Shown here in pieces: positions 34,399 through 43,110 of a DNA stretch of 64,000 nucleotides. Position 1 is the first letter of the stretch; every line of letters starts with the position of its first letter. The stretch is from Spirochaetes bacterium GWB1_60_80. GTDB taxonomy: Bacteria > Spirochaetota > Spirochaetia > Treponematales > UBA12059. Location of the stretch: the NCBI GenBank assembly GCA_001829185.1, contig MIAR01000046.1:1-64000 (forward strand), written 5' to 3'. The translations under genes and the position numbers were made by a program. The notes under the pieces are model-generated. The model had not been told where the DNA came from, ran no database searches, and was given only the letters and a program-made list of their open reading frames with translations.

Positions 34399-35247
34399 AT
34401 GATTATCAATCACAACATGAGCGCCATGTATTCCAATCGAACTTTGGGCGTTACCCAGGGCGAACTTAACAAGAACATGGAACGGCTGTCTTCCGGCATG
34501 CGCATCAATCGCGCCGGCGACGATGCCTCCGGTTTGGCCGTTTCGGAGAAACTCCGCAGCCAGATCCGCGGCCTCAACCAAGCCCAGAAGAACATCGAGA
34601 ACGGTGTATCCTTCATCCAGACTACGGAAGGTTTCCTCCAGGGAACGCAGGATATCCTGCACCGCCTGCGTGAATTGTCCGTCCAGTCGGCCAACGGCGT
34701 TTATACCGCCGAAGATCGCATGCAGATCCAGGTTGAGGTTTCCCAGTTGGTCGACGAGATCAACCGGATTGCCAGCCATGCCCAGTTCAATGGAATGAAC
34801 ATCCTGACCGGACGTTTTGCCTCTGAAGGCAATCAGGTCATGCAGTTGCAGGTCGGCGCCAACATGGACCAGAACGAGCGTATTTTTGTCGGTACTATGA
34901 CCGCCCAGGCCCTCGGCTTGCAGGGTGCGCAGGGAACCAACGAGAATATCTCCATCTCCACGCCGGAAAGTGCCAACCTGGCTATCGGCAATCTTGACGC
35001 CGCCTTGAAACAGGTTTCCAAGCAGCGCGCTGACCTGGGTGCCTACCAGAATCGTTTTGAATCGGCATCCAAGAGTGTGGCTATCGCTTCCGAGAACCTA
35101 CAGGCTGCCGAAAGCCGCATCCGCGACACCGACATGGCATCGGAAATGGTCAACTTTGTGAAGAACAACATCCTGTCCCAGGCTGGCGGAGCTATGTTGG
35201 CCCAGGCCAATACTCGTTCCCAGTCTGTCATGCAGCTGTTGGGCTGA
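34399..35247 (+). CDS. flaB2: Flagellin core protein FlaB (copy 2)
   Basis: A 282-residue FlaB closely related to copy 1 (same D0/D1 motifs, ending SVMQLLG). The start ATG 34399 follows AAGGAGGGTCAT. The 258-base gap from flaB1 has no clear promoter, so it may be read from the flaB1 promoter, with the GGA-loop hairpin setting its translation. A strong terminator follows. Treponemes usually have several FlaB proteins in one filament, so this is a normal paralogue pair. Confidence 0.95.
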   Translation: MIINHNMSAMYSNRTLGVTQGELNKNMERLSSGMRINRAGDDASGLAVSEKLRSQIRGLNQAQKNIENGVSFIQTTEGFLQGTQDILHRLRELSVQSANGVYTAEDRMQIQVEVSQLVDEINRIASHAQFNGMNILTGRFASEGNQVMQLQVGANMDQNERIFVGTMTAQALGLQGAQGTNENISISTPESANLAIGNLDAALKQVSKQRADLGAYQNRFESASKSVAIASENLQAAESRIRDTDMASEMVNFVKNNILSQAGGAMLAQANTRSQSVMQLLG

Positions 35248-35306
35248 TAAACCGTTCGCGTTTCCGGAGAGCTTCCTGGACGTCGTCTTTCCGGGACGAA
35301 TAGCTT

Positions 35307-35347
35307 GGAAAAAGAGAGGATCCCGCCCCCTTCTCTTTTCCTTTTTT
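35307..35347 (+). terminator. Rho-independent terminator after flaB2
   Basis: GGAAAAAGAGA pairs with TCTCTTTTCC, followed by TTTTTT. It should stop most flagellin transcripts, leaving lower read-through into flaG-fliD, which begins 17 bases later. Confidence 0.8.
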
Positions 35348-35363
35348 AGATAAGGAGGAGCGT

Positions 35364-35720
35364 ATGACTATAGACGTTTCCACCACAAGCCATCTTCCAC
35401 CCCAAGTAGCCGCGGCTCAGGCCGCACAGGCTCACGCCGCGCAGGCTCAAGTCGCGGAACGCGCGGCTGCCGCCACGGCGGCCGTCGAGTCAGACGCTGT
35501 CAGCGAGATTCACAAAACCCTCAAGGAACTGGCCACCGTCAGCGCGGTCTTTGAACGCCGTCTGTCCTTTCATATCAACGAGAAATTGGGACAAATGGTG
35601 GTAAAGGTTATCGATCGGGAAACCGAAAGGACAATCAGGGAGATTCCGCCGGCTGAGCTGCAACACGTAAGGGAGCGGATTCGCGAGGTGATTGGCATTC
35701 TTTTCGACGAGCAGGCCTAA
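35364..35720 (+). CDS. flaG: FlaG family protein
   Basis: A 118-residue protein with an Ala/Gln-rich variable N-terminus and a conserved C-terminal FlaG domain (LSFHINEKLGQMVVKVIDRET, then IREIPPAEL). FlaG proteins influence filament length and lie before fliD in many bacteria, as here. SD AAGGAGG precedes the ATG. It has no obvious promoter and probably relies on read-through past the flaB2 terminator. Confidence 0.88.
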   Translation: MTIDVSTTSHLPPQVAAAQAAQAHAAQAQVAERAAAATAAVESDAVSEIHKTLKELATVSAVFERRLSFHINEKLGQMVVKVIDRETERTIREIPPAELQHVRERIREVIGILFDEQA

Positions 35721-35795
35721 CGGGCCACTGCCGAAGCCGTATGCGGCTGGCGCTTTGACGAAAAGAGCACCCGGGCGAGGAGGCCTTTTCGGCGC

Positions 35796-37796
35796 ATGTC
35801 GGATATTAGTATACCTGGTTCAAACAGCAATGCCGATATCCAGCGGATGATCGAGCAGCTCATGGAAATCGAGCGCGCTCCCCGAGTCAGGGCTCAGGAG
35901 CGGGTCGATGACTTACTCGGTCAAAAAAGCGCCTGGCAAGACTTGAACCGCCGCATGATATCCCTGCGCGAGGCTTCCAAGCAACTATTCTCCTTCCAAA
36001 ACCCTTTCAACACCCGCGTCGCCACCTCTTCTGACGAGTCGGCCCTGACGGCTACCGCCAGCCGCGAGGCGGCCGAAGAAACCATTGATTTTACGGTCAA
36101 ACAGTTGGCTCTGGCCGACCGCTTCATGAGCGCCCCACTATCGGAAGCCTATCAGGTTCCCGCCGGCCATTACAGCTTCGCGGTCGGTGAGGAGCAGCTG
36201 GTCTTCGATTATCGCGGCGGCAGTCTGCGTGATTTCAGCGATTCAATCAACCGCCGCAATAGCGGGCTTATCCGGGCTCAAGTTGTGCCGGTTACCAGCA
36301 CGGAGCGAATCCTGGTTATAGAAGCCTTGCGCACCGGCTCCGAGGCCCGGCTGGGTTTTGCCGACGCGGCTGAAAGCCTGGCCTTGGCCGCCGGGTTGAT
36401 CGAAGCGGCTAGCGCCAGTCGCCAGGACTTGGCTGCCAATCAACCGGTGGCCTTTAGCCGCCCGGTTGACCCCGCCTTGACCCTGTACCAGGATGGTGCC
36501 TTGCAGGTTAAGGCCGGCGCGGAAGCCGCCATACGCGTAGCGGCAGCGGTTCCAAGCGCCAACCTGATGCTGGAGCTGGAAATACTTGTCCAAGAGCGGC
36601 CCGCCGCCCCCAGCTCGAGCGCGCCGCCGGGACCAGGCATTCCAGCCACCGGCAGCGTCACCTATGAAGACATAACCATCCAGAGCGCGCCTTCGTCGGC
36701 CATCTTGCCGGATTGGACACCTCCTCTGCCGCCACCCCGTCGCCAGGACAACCAGATACTCTACGCCCTGGATGGCAATGGACGCTCGGTTGCCCTACCG
36801 GAAACCCGACCTAGCGCGGAGTACCAAACCATCCAGGTGCCGCTAGCCCTGTTTCTGGACAATTTCGCTGGCTTGGGTATCCGCAATAACAACACCCACC
36901 ATGATGTCTCGATCCGCTCCGTCCGGGTCTATGATCCGACCGAAACCAGCGGCTTTCGACCGCTCAATGCCGCCAGCACCGCCCGTGATGCCATCGTGGT
37001 CATGGAGGGCATCGAAGTAACCCGGCCGACCAACAGTATTGATGACCTGGTTCCCGGTGTCACCTTGAATCTGCACGTCAGCAGCGATAAACCAGTCGAG
37101 TTGACCATCGAACCGGATCGTGAGACCGTCAAGGAAGCGATCATCGGTCTGGTTGGCACCTACAACCGAATCATGGCCGAAATAAATGTCCTGAGCCGCA
37201 ACGAGGACAGCGTGGTTGATGAGTTAAGCTACCTGACCGAGGACGAAGAAGCCACCTACCGGGAACGCTTGGGCATGTTTCAAGGCGACAGCACGCTCAG
37301 CCAGATGCGCGGCAGTATGCAACGCATCATGATGAACAACTACGCCACGCGCGATGGCCAGTCCGTCCTGGCAAACTTTGGCATCTCGACCAACTCCCAA
37401 ACCGGCGGCGGCTTCGATGCTTCCAGGATGCGTGGTTACCTGGAAATCAACGAAGACCAGCTGATGGAAGCGCTGAACAGTAATTTCAACCTGGTGCGCG
37501 ACGTTTTCGGTCGGGACAGCGACAATGACCTGATCATCGATTCCGGCGTGGCCTTTATGCTGGATTCCTTAATTAAACCTTATGTCGAAACCGGCGGGAT
37601 CATGACCTTGCGGACCGGCACCATTGATAGCATGATTACCAGGGAGCGAGCGACTATTACCAGCCTCGATGTTTCTTTGGCGCGCAAGGAAGCGGAACTC
37701 AAGCGACGCTACGGGCTCATGGAGAGCGCCCTCAACCAGATGGAGTCTTCGTCCAGCGCCTGGGATAATTTCTCCAACCAGCAAGGAAATGATTGA
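35796..37796 (+). CDS. fliD: Flagellar filament cap protein FliD
   Basis: A 666-residue cap protein that guides flagellin polymerisation. The N-terminal FliD_N domain (IQRMIEQLMEIERAPRVRAQERVDDL) [motif quoted in part: MIEQLMEIERAPR] and C-terminal FliD_C region (coiled-coil end ITSLDVSLARKEAELKRRY) are present. The central ~300 residues are treponeme-like and long, with a proline-rich loop (PPLPPPRR). Length fits spirochaete FliD. It is in an operon with flaG and the following chaperone-like gene. Confidence 0.92.
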   Translation: MSDISIPGSNSNADIQRMIEQLMEIERAPRVRAQERVDDLLGQKSAWQDLNRRMISLREASKQLFSFQNPFNTRVATSSDESALTATASREAAEETIDFTVKQLALADRFMSAPLSEAYQVPAGHYSFAVGEEQLVFDYRGGSLRDFSDSINRRNSGLIRAQVVPVTSTERILVIEALRTGSEARLGFADAAESLALAAGLIEAASASRQDLAANQPVAFSRPVDPALTLYQDGALQVKAGAEAAIRVAAAVPSANLMLELEILVQERPAAPSSSAPPGPGIPATGSVTYEDITIQSAPSSAILPDWTPPLPPPRRQDNQILYALDGNGRSVALPETRPSAEYQTIQVPLALFLDNFAGLGIRNNNTHHDVSIRSVRVYDPTETSGFRPLNAASTARDAIVVMEGIEVTRPTNSIDDLVPGVTLNLHVSSDKPVELTIEPDRETVKEAIIGLVGTYNRIMAEINVLSRNEDSVVDELSYLTEDEEATYRERLGMFQGDSTLSQMRGSMQRIMMNNYATRDGQSVLANFGISTNSQTGGGFDASRMRGYLEINEDQLMEALNSNFNLVRDVFGRDSDNDLIIDSGVAFMLDSLIKPYVETGGIMTLRTGTIDSMITRERATITSLDVSLARKEAELKRRYGLMESALNQMESSSSAWDNFSNQQGND

Positions 37797-37855
37797 CACT
37801 CGCCGCAATTCAGGTGACTATCGTAGGATTGGGGCCAACCACAACGGAGAGACGC

Positions 37856-38731
37856 ATGATAATCAAGGTCAACGACCAGGTAACGGAACACAACTTCGCT
37901 CAAGAGACCTATGGCGATATACTAACTTTTCTCGATGAAAAGGCCGAAAAGGCCGGGCAGATCATCGTCGCCATCACACTCAACGGTCAGAGCGTCGGCG
38001 CCGACCACGTGGTAAGCCTGGCCGCTAATCCGTGCCAGCCAGACGACGGACTTGAAATCCGCACCCAGCCGATTCGCTTCATGCGCGTTGATGCTATTAG
38101 TATCCTCCTTGGTCTGACCGATGCGATGCGCTCCAACCCGGATGCCGAGCGCGTCGCCGCCTTGAAGGCTGATACCGTCGAATTTCGGAACCGCTATAGC
38201 GGTCTGTTTTCGGCTGAGGAAAACTCGTTTATTGACAGTTTGCTAGAAACGCTTCGGAGTGTACCGGAAGAAAACCTTGCCACCTGCCACGACAAACTGG
38301 AGCAGGTTCGCCTGTTCTTTTCGGAGCGCTTGGCCGAGGCCGAGGATCCTCGGCTGGCTATGGTTAAGACCACGGCGCTATTCCAATCGTTATTTGACGA
38401 CTTGGGGACAGTATCCGTCCGCCTCCAGACCGGAAAAGACAGGGCGGCGATGCATACCATGGTGGTGATAGTCGAACTGATTAACAAGACGGTGCGCATC
38501 CTGCCCGACTTTATTGCCGTCCTGCCCGATAGCCGGGATCTGCGGATCGACAACCAGACAATCCAGGAATTCTACGACAATTTCAATGGCGTTTTACGAG
38601 AATTGATGACGGCCTTCGAGCATAAGGATTCCGTTCTGATCGGGGACCTGGCCGAATATGAAATCCGGCCACGCATGGCGGTTTTTTTTAAGGCAATCGA
38701 TGCTTTGATCGGTCAGGAACAAGCATGCTGA
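37856..38731 (+). CDS. Conserved protein downstream of fliD (possible export chaperone)
   Basis: A 291-residue cytoplasmic protein. Residues ~1-75 look like a ubiquitin-like beta-grasp (MIIKVNDQVTEH, IIVAITLNGQSV); the rest is almost all helical, ending EYEIRPRMAVFFKAIDALIG. I do not recognise a named family. Its place right after fliD is where FliS/FliT chaperones usually lie, and the helical part could do that job, but this is inference. The frame opens at 37793; ATG 37856 with SD GGAGA is better. It overlaps the PilZ gene by 7 bases. Confidence 0.7.
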   Translation: MIIKVNDQVTEHNFAQETYGDILTFLDEKAEKAGQIIVAITLNGQSVGADHVVSLAANPCQPDDGLEIRTQPIRFMRVDAISILLGLTDAMRSNPDAERVAALKADTVEFRNRYSGLFSAEENSFIDSLLETLRSVPEENLATCHDKLEQVRLFFSERLAEAEDPRLAMVKTTALFQSLFDDLGTVSVRLQTGKDRAAMHTMVVIVELINKTVRILPDFIAVLPDSRDLRIDNQTIQEFYDNFNGVLRELMTAFEHKDSVLIGDLAEYEIRPRMAVFFKAIDALIGQEQAC

Positions 38732-39846
38732 ACCGACTCCCCCTGGCAATCTCGATGATTCAGACCAATCCAGGGGATCCCAGGATTTATATCGGCATCG
38801 GCGTTGTTATCCTCCTCGCCATAGTAATCAACCTGATTGTCAAGCGAGTCAGGAATCCTGGCGGCGCCAATACAGGTTCCAGTGGTTCAGGTGCTTACAG
38901 GGCTGGTAGCGGTGGCAGTACCAAACCGCTCAGTCACGGCGGGTTTATCCGACAAGCCACGTCGGCCGGTTTCTCGGGCAATGAAGCTGCCTTCCTTGAA
39001 CAATATGCGCGGCAATTGAAAATCATCAATCCTTCGGCCATTTTCGGCACTGCCGAGAGGCTCGATGCCTTCATCAAGGCGGCATACAAGACTATCGAAC
39101 ATTACGCGAAAACCGAAGTCGATGCCGAGGCCGAAAAAGCGCAACTCTTTGCCATTCGCAACGCCGTTGGGCAGCGCATGAAAACTGGGCACATGGTGCA
39201 AGCCACCTATCAGTTGCAGCCCAAGTTGCCGCTTTCCATGGAGAACGCCAAAGGCAATCATTTTGCGACTATCTTGTTGCGTAATGACAGCGATGGGTTG
39301 TTGATTGAAAAACCAAAAGATGCTTTCGGTGATTACATACCCTTCACGCGCGGCAGTAAAATTACCGTTTTTTTCTACACCGGCAATCATCAAGGCTATC
39401 AATTCAAGACCAAGATTCAGCGCACGGCCGATAGCAACGGGCATCTTTATCTGGTTTTAGCCCATAGCCAGGCTATTTCCTCTTTGCCATCGCGCCAGCA
39501 TGAACGCACCACCGTGCGAATCCCCTGCCGCTTTTTCCGGGTTCAAGTCCAGGTGAGCGGTCAAGGAAAATCGGCCAAGCGTTTGGTCCATGCCGAAAAT
39601 GTACCAATTGCCGGCATGATCAGTGATATCTCGGCCGGCGGCTTATCCATTCAAACGGTTAGTCCTTTACATAGCGCTGAATTCGCCAAGATCGTCTTTG
39701 ATGCCGGCTTCGGTGAACGCAGCGTTTTTGCCACGATAGTACGAACCAACCGCTTGAAAAACAGCTTTGCCATGCATGTCCGCTTCGTCAAAGCTACCCG
39801 GAAGACCATCAACGAATTGCATGCCCTTGTTTTTGGCTATGCGTGA
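38725..39846 (+). CDS. Membrane-anchored PilZ-domain protein (c-di-GMP receptor)
   Basis: A 373-residue protein with an N-terminal membrane helix (IYIGIGVVILLAIVINLIVK, residues ~18-40), a Gly/Ser linker and a YcgR-like middle. The C-terminal PilZ domain carries RQHER (the RxxxR motif) and DISAGGLS (D-x-S-x-x-G), both needed to bind c-di-GMP. It lies at the end of the flaG-fliD operon, so it probably adjusts motility or filament assembly to c-di-GMP. The GGDEF and HD-GYP proteins in this window could be its source and sink. Confidence 0.87.
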   Translation: MLNRLPLAISMIQTNPGDPRIYIGIGVVILLAIVINLIVKRVRNPGGANTGSSGSGAYRAGSGGSTKPLSHGGFIRQATSAGFSGNEAAFLEQYARQLKIINPSAIFGTAERLDAFIKAAYKTIEHYAKTEVDAEAEKAQLFAIRNAVGQRMKTGHMVQATYQLQPKLPLSMENAKGNHFATILLRNDSDGLLIEKPKDAFGDYIPFTRGSKITVFFYTGNHQGYQFKTKIQRTADSNGHLYLVLAHSQAISSLPSRQHERTTVRIPCRFFRVQVQVSGQGKSAKRLVHAENVPIAGMISDISAGGLSIQTVSPLHSAEFAKIVFDAGFGERSVFATIVRTNRLKNSFAMHVRFVKATRKTINELHALVFGYA

Positions 39847-39944
39847 AGGGTTGCCCGGGCAAAGCGTATCGTTTTTCGCCGGAAGGCTCGAATTATTGCT
39901 GATAAAGTCGTTATCGCCGGTTTGAATCAAGGATTTGGGACTTC

Positions 39945-39973
39945 TTGACCTCTGAAACTCTTAGCACTACAAT
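39945..39973 (+). promoter_or_regulatory. Promoter with leaderless layout before the 86-residue gene
   Basis: TTGACC (39945-39950), 17-base spacer, TACAAT (39968-39973), then 6 bases to the ATG at 39980. No SD. This is the clearest leaderless arrangement in the window. Confidence 0.65.
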
Positions 39974-39979
39974 TAGAAC

Positions 39980-40240
39980 ATGAAAGTAATCGACTTGACC
40001 AATCTGCGGCGGAAGGACGCTCCTGTCCTGTACCGTAAGGTGTACTACGCCGATGCCATTGTGGAAGTCATGGCCGATTCCTTGAGCCTCCCCATTGAGT
40101 TTGTGGTTGAACACAAGCCGTTGGGTGGCGTCGAAATCCGGGTTACCTTGATTGATGATATTGACTACCCCATCTTGCCAATCATCAATCATTTAAAACT
40201 GCATATCAGTGAGCTGCAGAGCAACGGGGCTCTCCCCTGA
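39980..40240 (+). CDS. Small conserved protein upstream of tsaE
   Basis: An 86-residue soluble protein with mixed alpha/beta content (VEVMADSLSLPIEFVVEHKP, VEIRVTLIDDIDYP). I do not recognise the family. It begins an operon with tsaE, tsaB and the HD-GYP gene; its TGA overlaps the likely CTG start of tsaE. The strong promoter and tight overlap make it a real gene. The start is the ATG 6 bases after a -10 box. Confidence 0.75.
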   Translation: MKVIDLTNLRRKDAPVLYRKVYYADAIVEVMADSLSLPIEFVVEHKPLGGVEIRVTLIDDIDYPILPIINHLKLHISELQSNGALP

Positions 40241-40674
40241 TCACGATCCAGTGCCGAACGTCCGAGGAGACCGCGAAACTGGGCAAGCGCCTGGGGCAAG
40301 TAGCGGCTCCAGGCATGGTTTTTGCGTTTCGCGGCGGTTTAGGGGTCGGTAAAACCTGTTTTATCCAAGGACTGGCCGAGGGTTTAGGGATCACCGATAC
40401 GGTCAACAGCCCGACCTATACCATCGCCAACGAATATGAGGGTCGCCTCAAATTCTTTCACATCGATGCCTACCGACTGAATGGGGCGGCCGACTTTGAG
40501 ATGATGGATGCCGCCTATTTCCTGGATAGTGGCGCGGTTTGCGCCATTGAGTGGAGTGAAAACATCAACGAAGCACTGCCGGCCAATTGCTCGATTATTA
40601 CTATTTCGATCCTGGATGATGGTAGCCGACAAATCCAGATAGCGGCCGGCGCACTGGAAAGCGAGCTCTCATGA
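40237..40674 (+). CDS. tsaE: tRNA threonylcarbamoyladenosine ATPase TsaE, probable CTG start
   Basis: A 145-residue P-loop ATPase of the t6A tRNA pathway. GGLGVGKTCF is the Walker A loop; SPTYTIANEY and FFHIDAYRL follow the family pattern. The first ATG in frame (40315) lies only 8 residues before the loop and would remove the conserved N-terminal TSEETAKLGKRLGQVAAPG strand-helix. No ATG, GTG or TTG lies between the upstream in-frame stop (40210) and that point. A CTG at 40237 overlaps the previous TGA exactly as ATGA overlaps do, so I take it as the start. It overlaps tsaB by four bases. Confidence 0.85.
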   Translation: MITIQCRTSEETAKLGKRLGQVAAPGMVFAFRGGLGVGKTCFIQGLAEGLGITDTVNSPTYTIANEYEGRLKFFHIDAYRLNGAADFEMMDAAYFLDSGAVCAIEWSENINEALPANCSIITISILDDGSRQIQIAAGALESELS

Positions 40675-41420
40675 ATTGTTTGGCTATCGATTGTTCCACC
40701 GAGATACTGGGCGTAGCCGTCCTGCACGCGCCTGATACCGAAAATACAGCCGCTCAACTTTTGAAACATCCCTACCGCCAGCCGGCTAATGGCACAACCC
40801 CACAAGGCTTGGTTAGCCTGTCAATCGACACTGGCTTCCGGCACGCCGAGCGGCTGATGTCAGCCGTGGATTATTGCATGCGCGAGGCGGGTTTGGCGGC
40901 CGAAGAACTGGACTTACTGACCTGTAGCGGCGGTCCCGGTTCTTTTACCGGCTTGCGGATCGCCTTGTCGACCATTAAAGGGCTGGCCTTAGGCTTAGCA
41001 AAGCCCTTTGTCCTGGTTCCAACTTTGGATATTTGGGCTTATGGTTATCAAGCCCTGGCTCCGGTGGTTGTACCAGCTTTGGATGCCAAGCGTTCACAGT
41101 TTTATACCGCCATCTATCGCCAGGGCTGCCTGGTCGATGGTCCTTTTGACATCAACCCGGCGGCCTTGCAAGCCAAATTGCCCAGCGATGAGTCGGTTCT
41201 ATTCGTTGGCCCTCATGGCGGGCTGTTGTCACGCCAGCTCGGCAGCAACAGCCGTTGGTATTTTATGCCTCAAACCAGGCAAGCGCCACTGCATAGCCTA
41301 GTTGCCTTGGCGATAGCTGGCTATCAGCATTCGGGGGCGGCCTCGGCGGAAGCTGGACTCTTATACTTGCGAGCTAGCGATGCCGAAGAAGCAGCCGCCC
41401 GACAAGAGAAGGCTCCATGA
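40671..41420 (+). CDS. tsaB: tRNA threonylcarbamoyladenosine protein TsaB
   Basis: A 249-residue actin-fold protein that scaffolds TsaD and TsaE in t6A37 formation. The N-terminal LAIDCSTEILGVAV and GGPGSFTGLRIALSTIKGLA are diagnostic. It starts on ATGA overlapping tsaE and ends on ATGA overlapping the HD-GYP gene. TsaD is not in the window. Confidence 0.92.
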   Translation: MNCLAIDCSTEILGVAVLHAPDTENTAAQLLKHPYRQPANGTTPQGLVSLSIDTGFRHAERLMSAVDYCMREAGLAAEELDLLTCSGGPGSFTGLRIALSTIKGLALGLAKPFVLVPTLDIWAYGYQALAPVVVPALDAKRSQFYTAIYRQGCLVDGPFDINPAALQAKLPSDESVLFVGPHGGLLSRQLGSNSRWYFMPQTRQAPLHSLVALAIAGYQHSGAASAEAGLLYLRASDAEEAAARQEKAP

Positions 41421-42598
41421 CACTGCCAAACCAGCCGGAGGAGCTGGAATTCCTCGAACCAATTGAGGATGCACCGCCTAGCGCTGGACAAGTCAGGGTA
41501 ACCATGGCCGCTGTTGGCGATCCAGCCGAGGCTCTCGGCCAAGCCATTGCGGAGGAGTCAGCCGGTGAATGGCTCGAACCGGCTGATCCTTCGTCCACCA
41601 ATGACCTCTATCAGCTGCGGTCGTGCCTCAGGCATTTGGTATTGTCATACAAGCATCTGCCTTCACCGGCGGCGCTACTGGATGGCCAGCTGAATCTCCG
41701 GTACAAGAATCAAGCCTTCGGCAAGTTGCTTCACCTGTATAATTATCCGGCTTCGCAATCCTTTTTTAATGTCTTTGGCCGTAACTTGCCACCCGAACAA
41801 GCCAGCCACATCTACCAAGCGTTACATTCTGATGAAACCGGCTTTTCCTGGAACGGTGATATCAGGCACAAGACCCACGACCTAGTAACCTTGATTACCC
41901 GGGTTAAGATGGTACCGTTTTTCCGGATGGCGGAGAGGGTCGAGGAACCGTTAGCCTGGACGGTTTTCCTGGATGACATCACGGCGGACTTGAACAATGG
42001 GCTGCGGCAGACCTTCATCGGCTTACTGGCGGCGTCAAAAATCAAGGATAACGATACCGGCAAGCACATCGAGCGGGTCAATCTCTATTCGAAGGCGCTG
42101 TCCGAGACCATCTTTCGCGAAAAATTGGATCCATCAATCGATGCTGATTTTGTCGATGAGATCGGTTTTTTGGCCGCCATGCACGATGTCGGCAAGATTG
42201 GCACCCCTGACGATATTCTGAACAAGCAAGGCCCGCTTAGTGAAGCAGAATGGGTACTCATGCGCGAGCATACCATCAATGGCGCCTTTATTCTTTCGTC
42301 CCACCCAAACCGGATGGCCACCCAAATCGCCCAGTCGCATCACGAGCGCTGGGACGGCACCGGCTACCCCTACCGGCTGGAGGGAGAGATGATTCCGCTG
42401 CCAGCCAGGATCGTGGCTGTGGCCGACGTCTATGATGCCCTGCGCATGCGTCGTTCCTACAAGGCGCCTTTCAGTCATGAAACCGCCAGCCAGATTATCA
42501 TAGCCGACTCCGGCAAACAATTTGATCCCAGCCTGGTAATTATTTTTAAGCGTATCCATCAGCAATTTGATCGCATATTCAATGAAAACGCGGATTGA
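41417..42598 (+). CDS. HD-GYP domain c-di-GMP phosphodiesterase
   Basis: A 393-residue protein. The N-terminal ~190 residues include a PAS-like stretch (ALLDGQLNLRYKNQAF). The HD-GYP domain follows: HDVGKIGTPDDIL, then EHTINGAF, SHHERWDGTGYPY and ARIVAVADVYDAL. All metal and GYP residues are present, so it should hydrolyse c-di-GMP. It is last in the tsaE-tsaB operon. It is the probable counterpart of the GGDEF protein at 1270-2424. Confidence 0.9.
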   Translation: MTLPNQPEELEFLEPIEDAPPSAGQVRVTMAAVGDPAEALGQAIAEESAGEWLEPADPSSTNDLYQLRSCLRHLVLSYKHLPSPAALLDGQLNLRYKNQAFGKLLHLYNYPASQSFFNVFGRNLPPEQASHIYQALHSDETGFSWNGDIRHKTHDLVTLITRVKMVPFFRMAERVEEPLAWTVFLDDITADLNNGLRQTFIGLLAASKIKDNDTGKHIERVNLYSKALSETIFREKLDPSIDADFVDEIGFLAAMHDVGKIGTPDDILNKQGPLSEAEWVLMREHTINGAFILSSHPNRMATQIAQSHHERWDGTGYPYRLEGEMIPLPARIVAVADVYDALRMRRSYKAPFSHETASQIIIADSGKQFDPSLVIIFKRIHQQFDRIFNENAD

Positions 42599-42654
42599 AT
42601 CGCTCCCACCTGCCTTTGTCCAGAAAACGGGTAACGGATGAGGTCAAGCGTCGG

Positions 42655-42906
42655 TCAGGGCTGCTGACGGGCCGTCCATTCAGCGAGCAGATCTTCGTGG
42701 GCAGCTATCGTGGCCTGTATAGCCAGATCATGTAGCCGGCCGCGGCCATACTGGTCCAATCCTTCCTGAATGTAGAGATGCTCCAAAATCCCCTTCATCT
42801 CCTGGATTCCGAAACCCGGTTCCGCCGCTCGTCTTTGCAGCAGGGCGGCGCGTGCTTTTACATAGGTATTATGAAGGGTGGCATTTTCCCAATCGGTGCT
42901 TGACAT
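42655..42906 (-). CDS. Small hypothetical protein, 83 residues
   Basis: A helical, soluble protein (MSSTDWENATLHNTYVKARAA at its start, LDQYGRGRLHDLAIQATIAAH later; cited in short). I do not recognise it. AAAGGA 6 bases before the ATG at 42906 supports the start; the open frame further upstream runs into the tRNA gene. It lies downstream of the tRNA and its terminator. Confidence 0.6.
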   Translation of the reverse strand: MSSTDWENATLHNTYVKARAALLQRRAAEPGFGIQEMKGILEHLYIQEGLDQYGRGRLHDLAIQATIAAHEDLLAEWTARQQP

Positions 42907-42933
42907 GGTATCCTTTCCGCAGCCTTGATGCGC

Positions 42934-42960
42934 AAAAAAAGCCGCCCCGGTAAGGGCGGC
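42934..42960 (-). terminator. Rho-independent terminator of tRNA-CAU
   Basis: On the minus strand GCCGCCC-TTACCG-GGGCGGC followed by seven T residues, ten bases after the mature tRNA end. Near-ideal intrinsic terminator. Confidence 0.9.
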
Positions 42961-42969
42961 CATGCGATC

Positions 42970-43042
42970 TGGCGACAGGGGGACTTGAACCCTCGACACA
43001 GCGGATATGAGCCGCTTGCTCTACCATCTGAGCTATGTCGCC
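42970..43042 (-). tRNA. tRNA with CAU anticodon (Met or Ile2)
   Basis: A 73-base cloverleaf: acceptor GGCGACA/TGTCGCC, D-arm with AGCTCAGATGGTAGAGC, anticodon stem AGCGG/CCGCT with loop CTCATAT (anticodon CAT), T-loop TTCAAGT and discriminator A; CCA not encoded. The anticodon fits elongator Met or the lysidine-modified Ile2. The acceptor lacks the initiator-type mismatch, so it is not fMet. I cannot separate Met from Ile2 by eye. Confidence 0.9.
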
Positions 43043-43110
43043 ACGCTTGCGCCCGCTCTTTATACCGGAAAGCGGTCGTTTGTGTCAACCATTTTTCCGG
43101 TTTTTCGGCT

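Noticed and set aside
42970-43042. Initiator tRNA-fMet
   Set aside because: The first acceptor pair is a normal G-C pair and the anticodon stem lacks the three G-C pairs of initiators.
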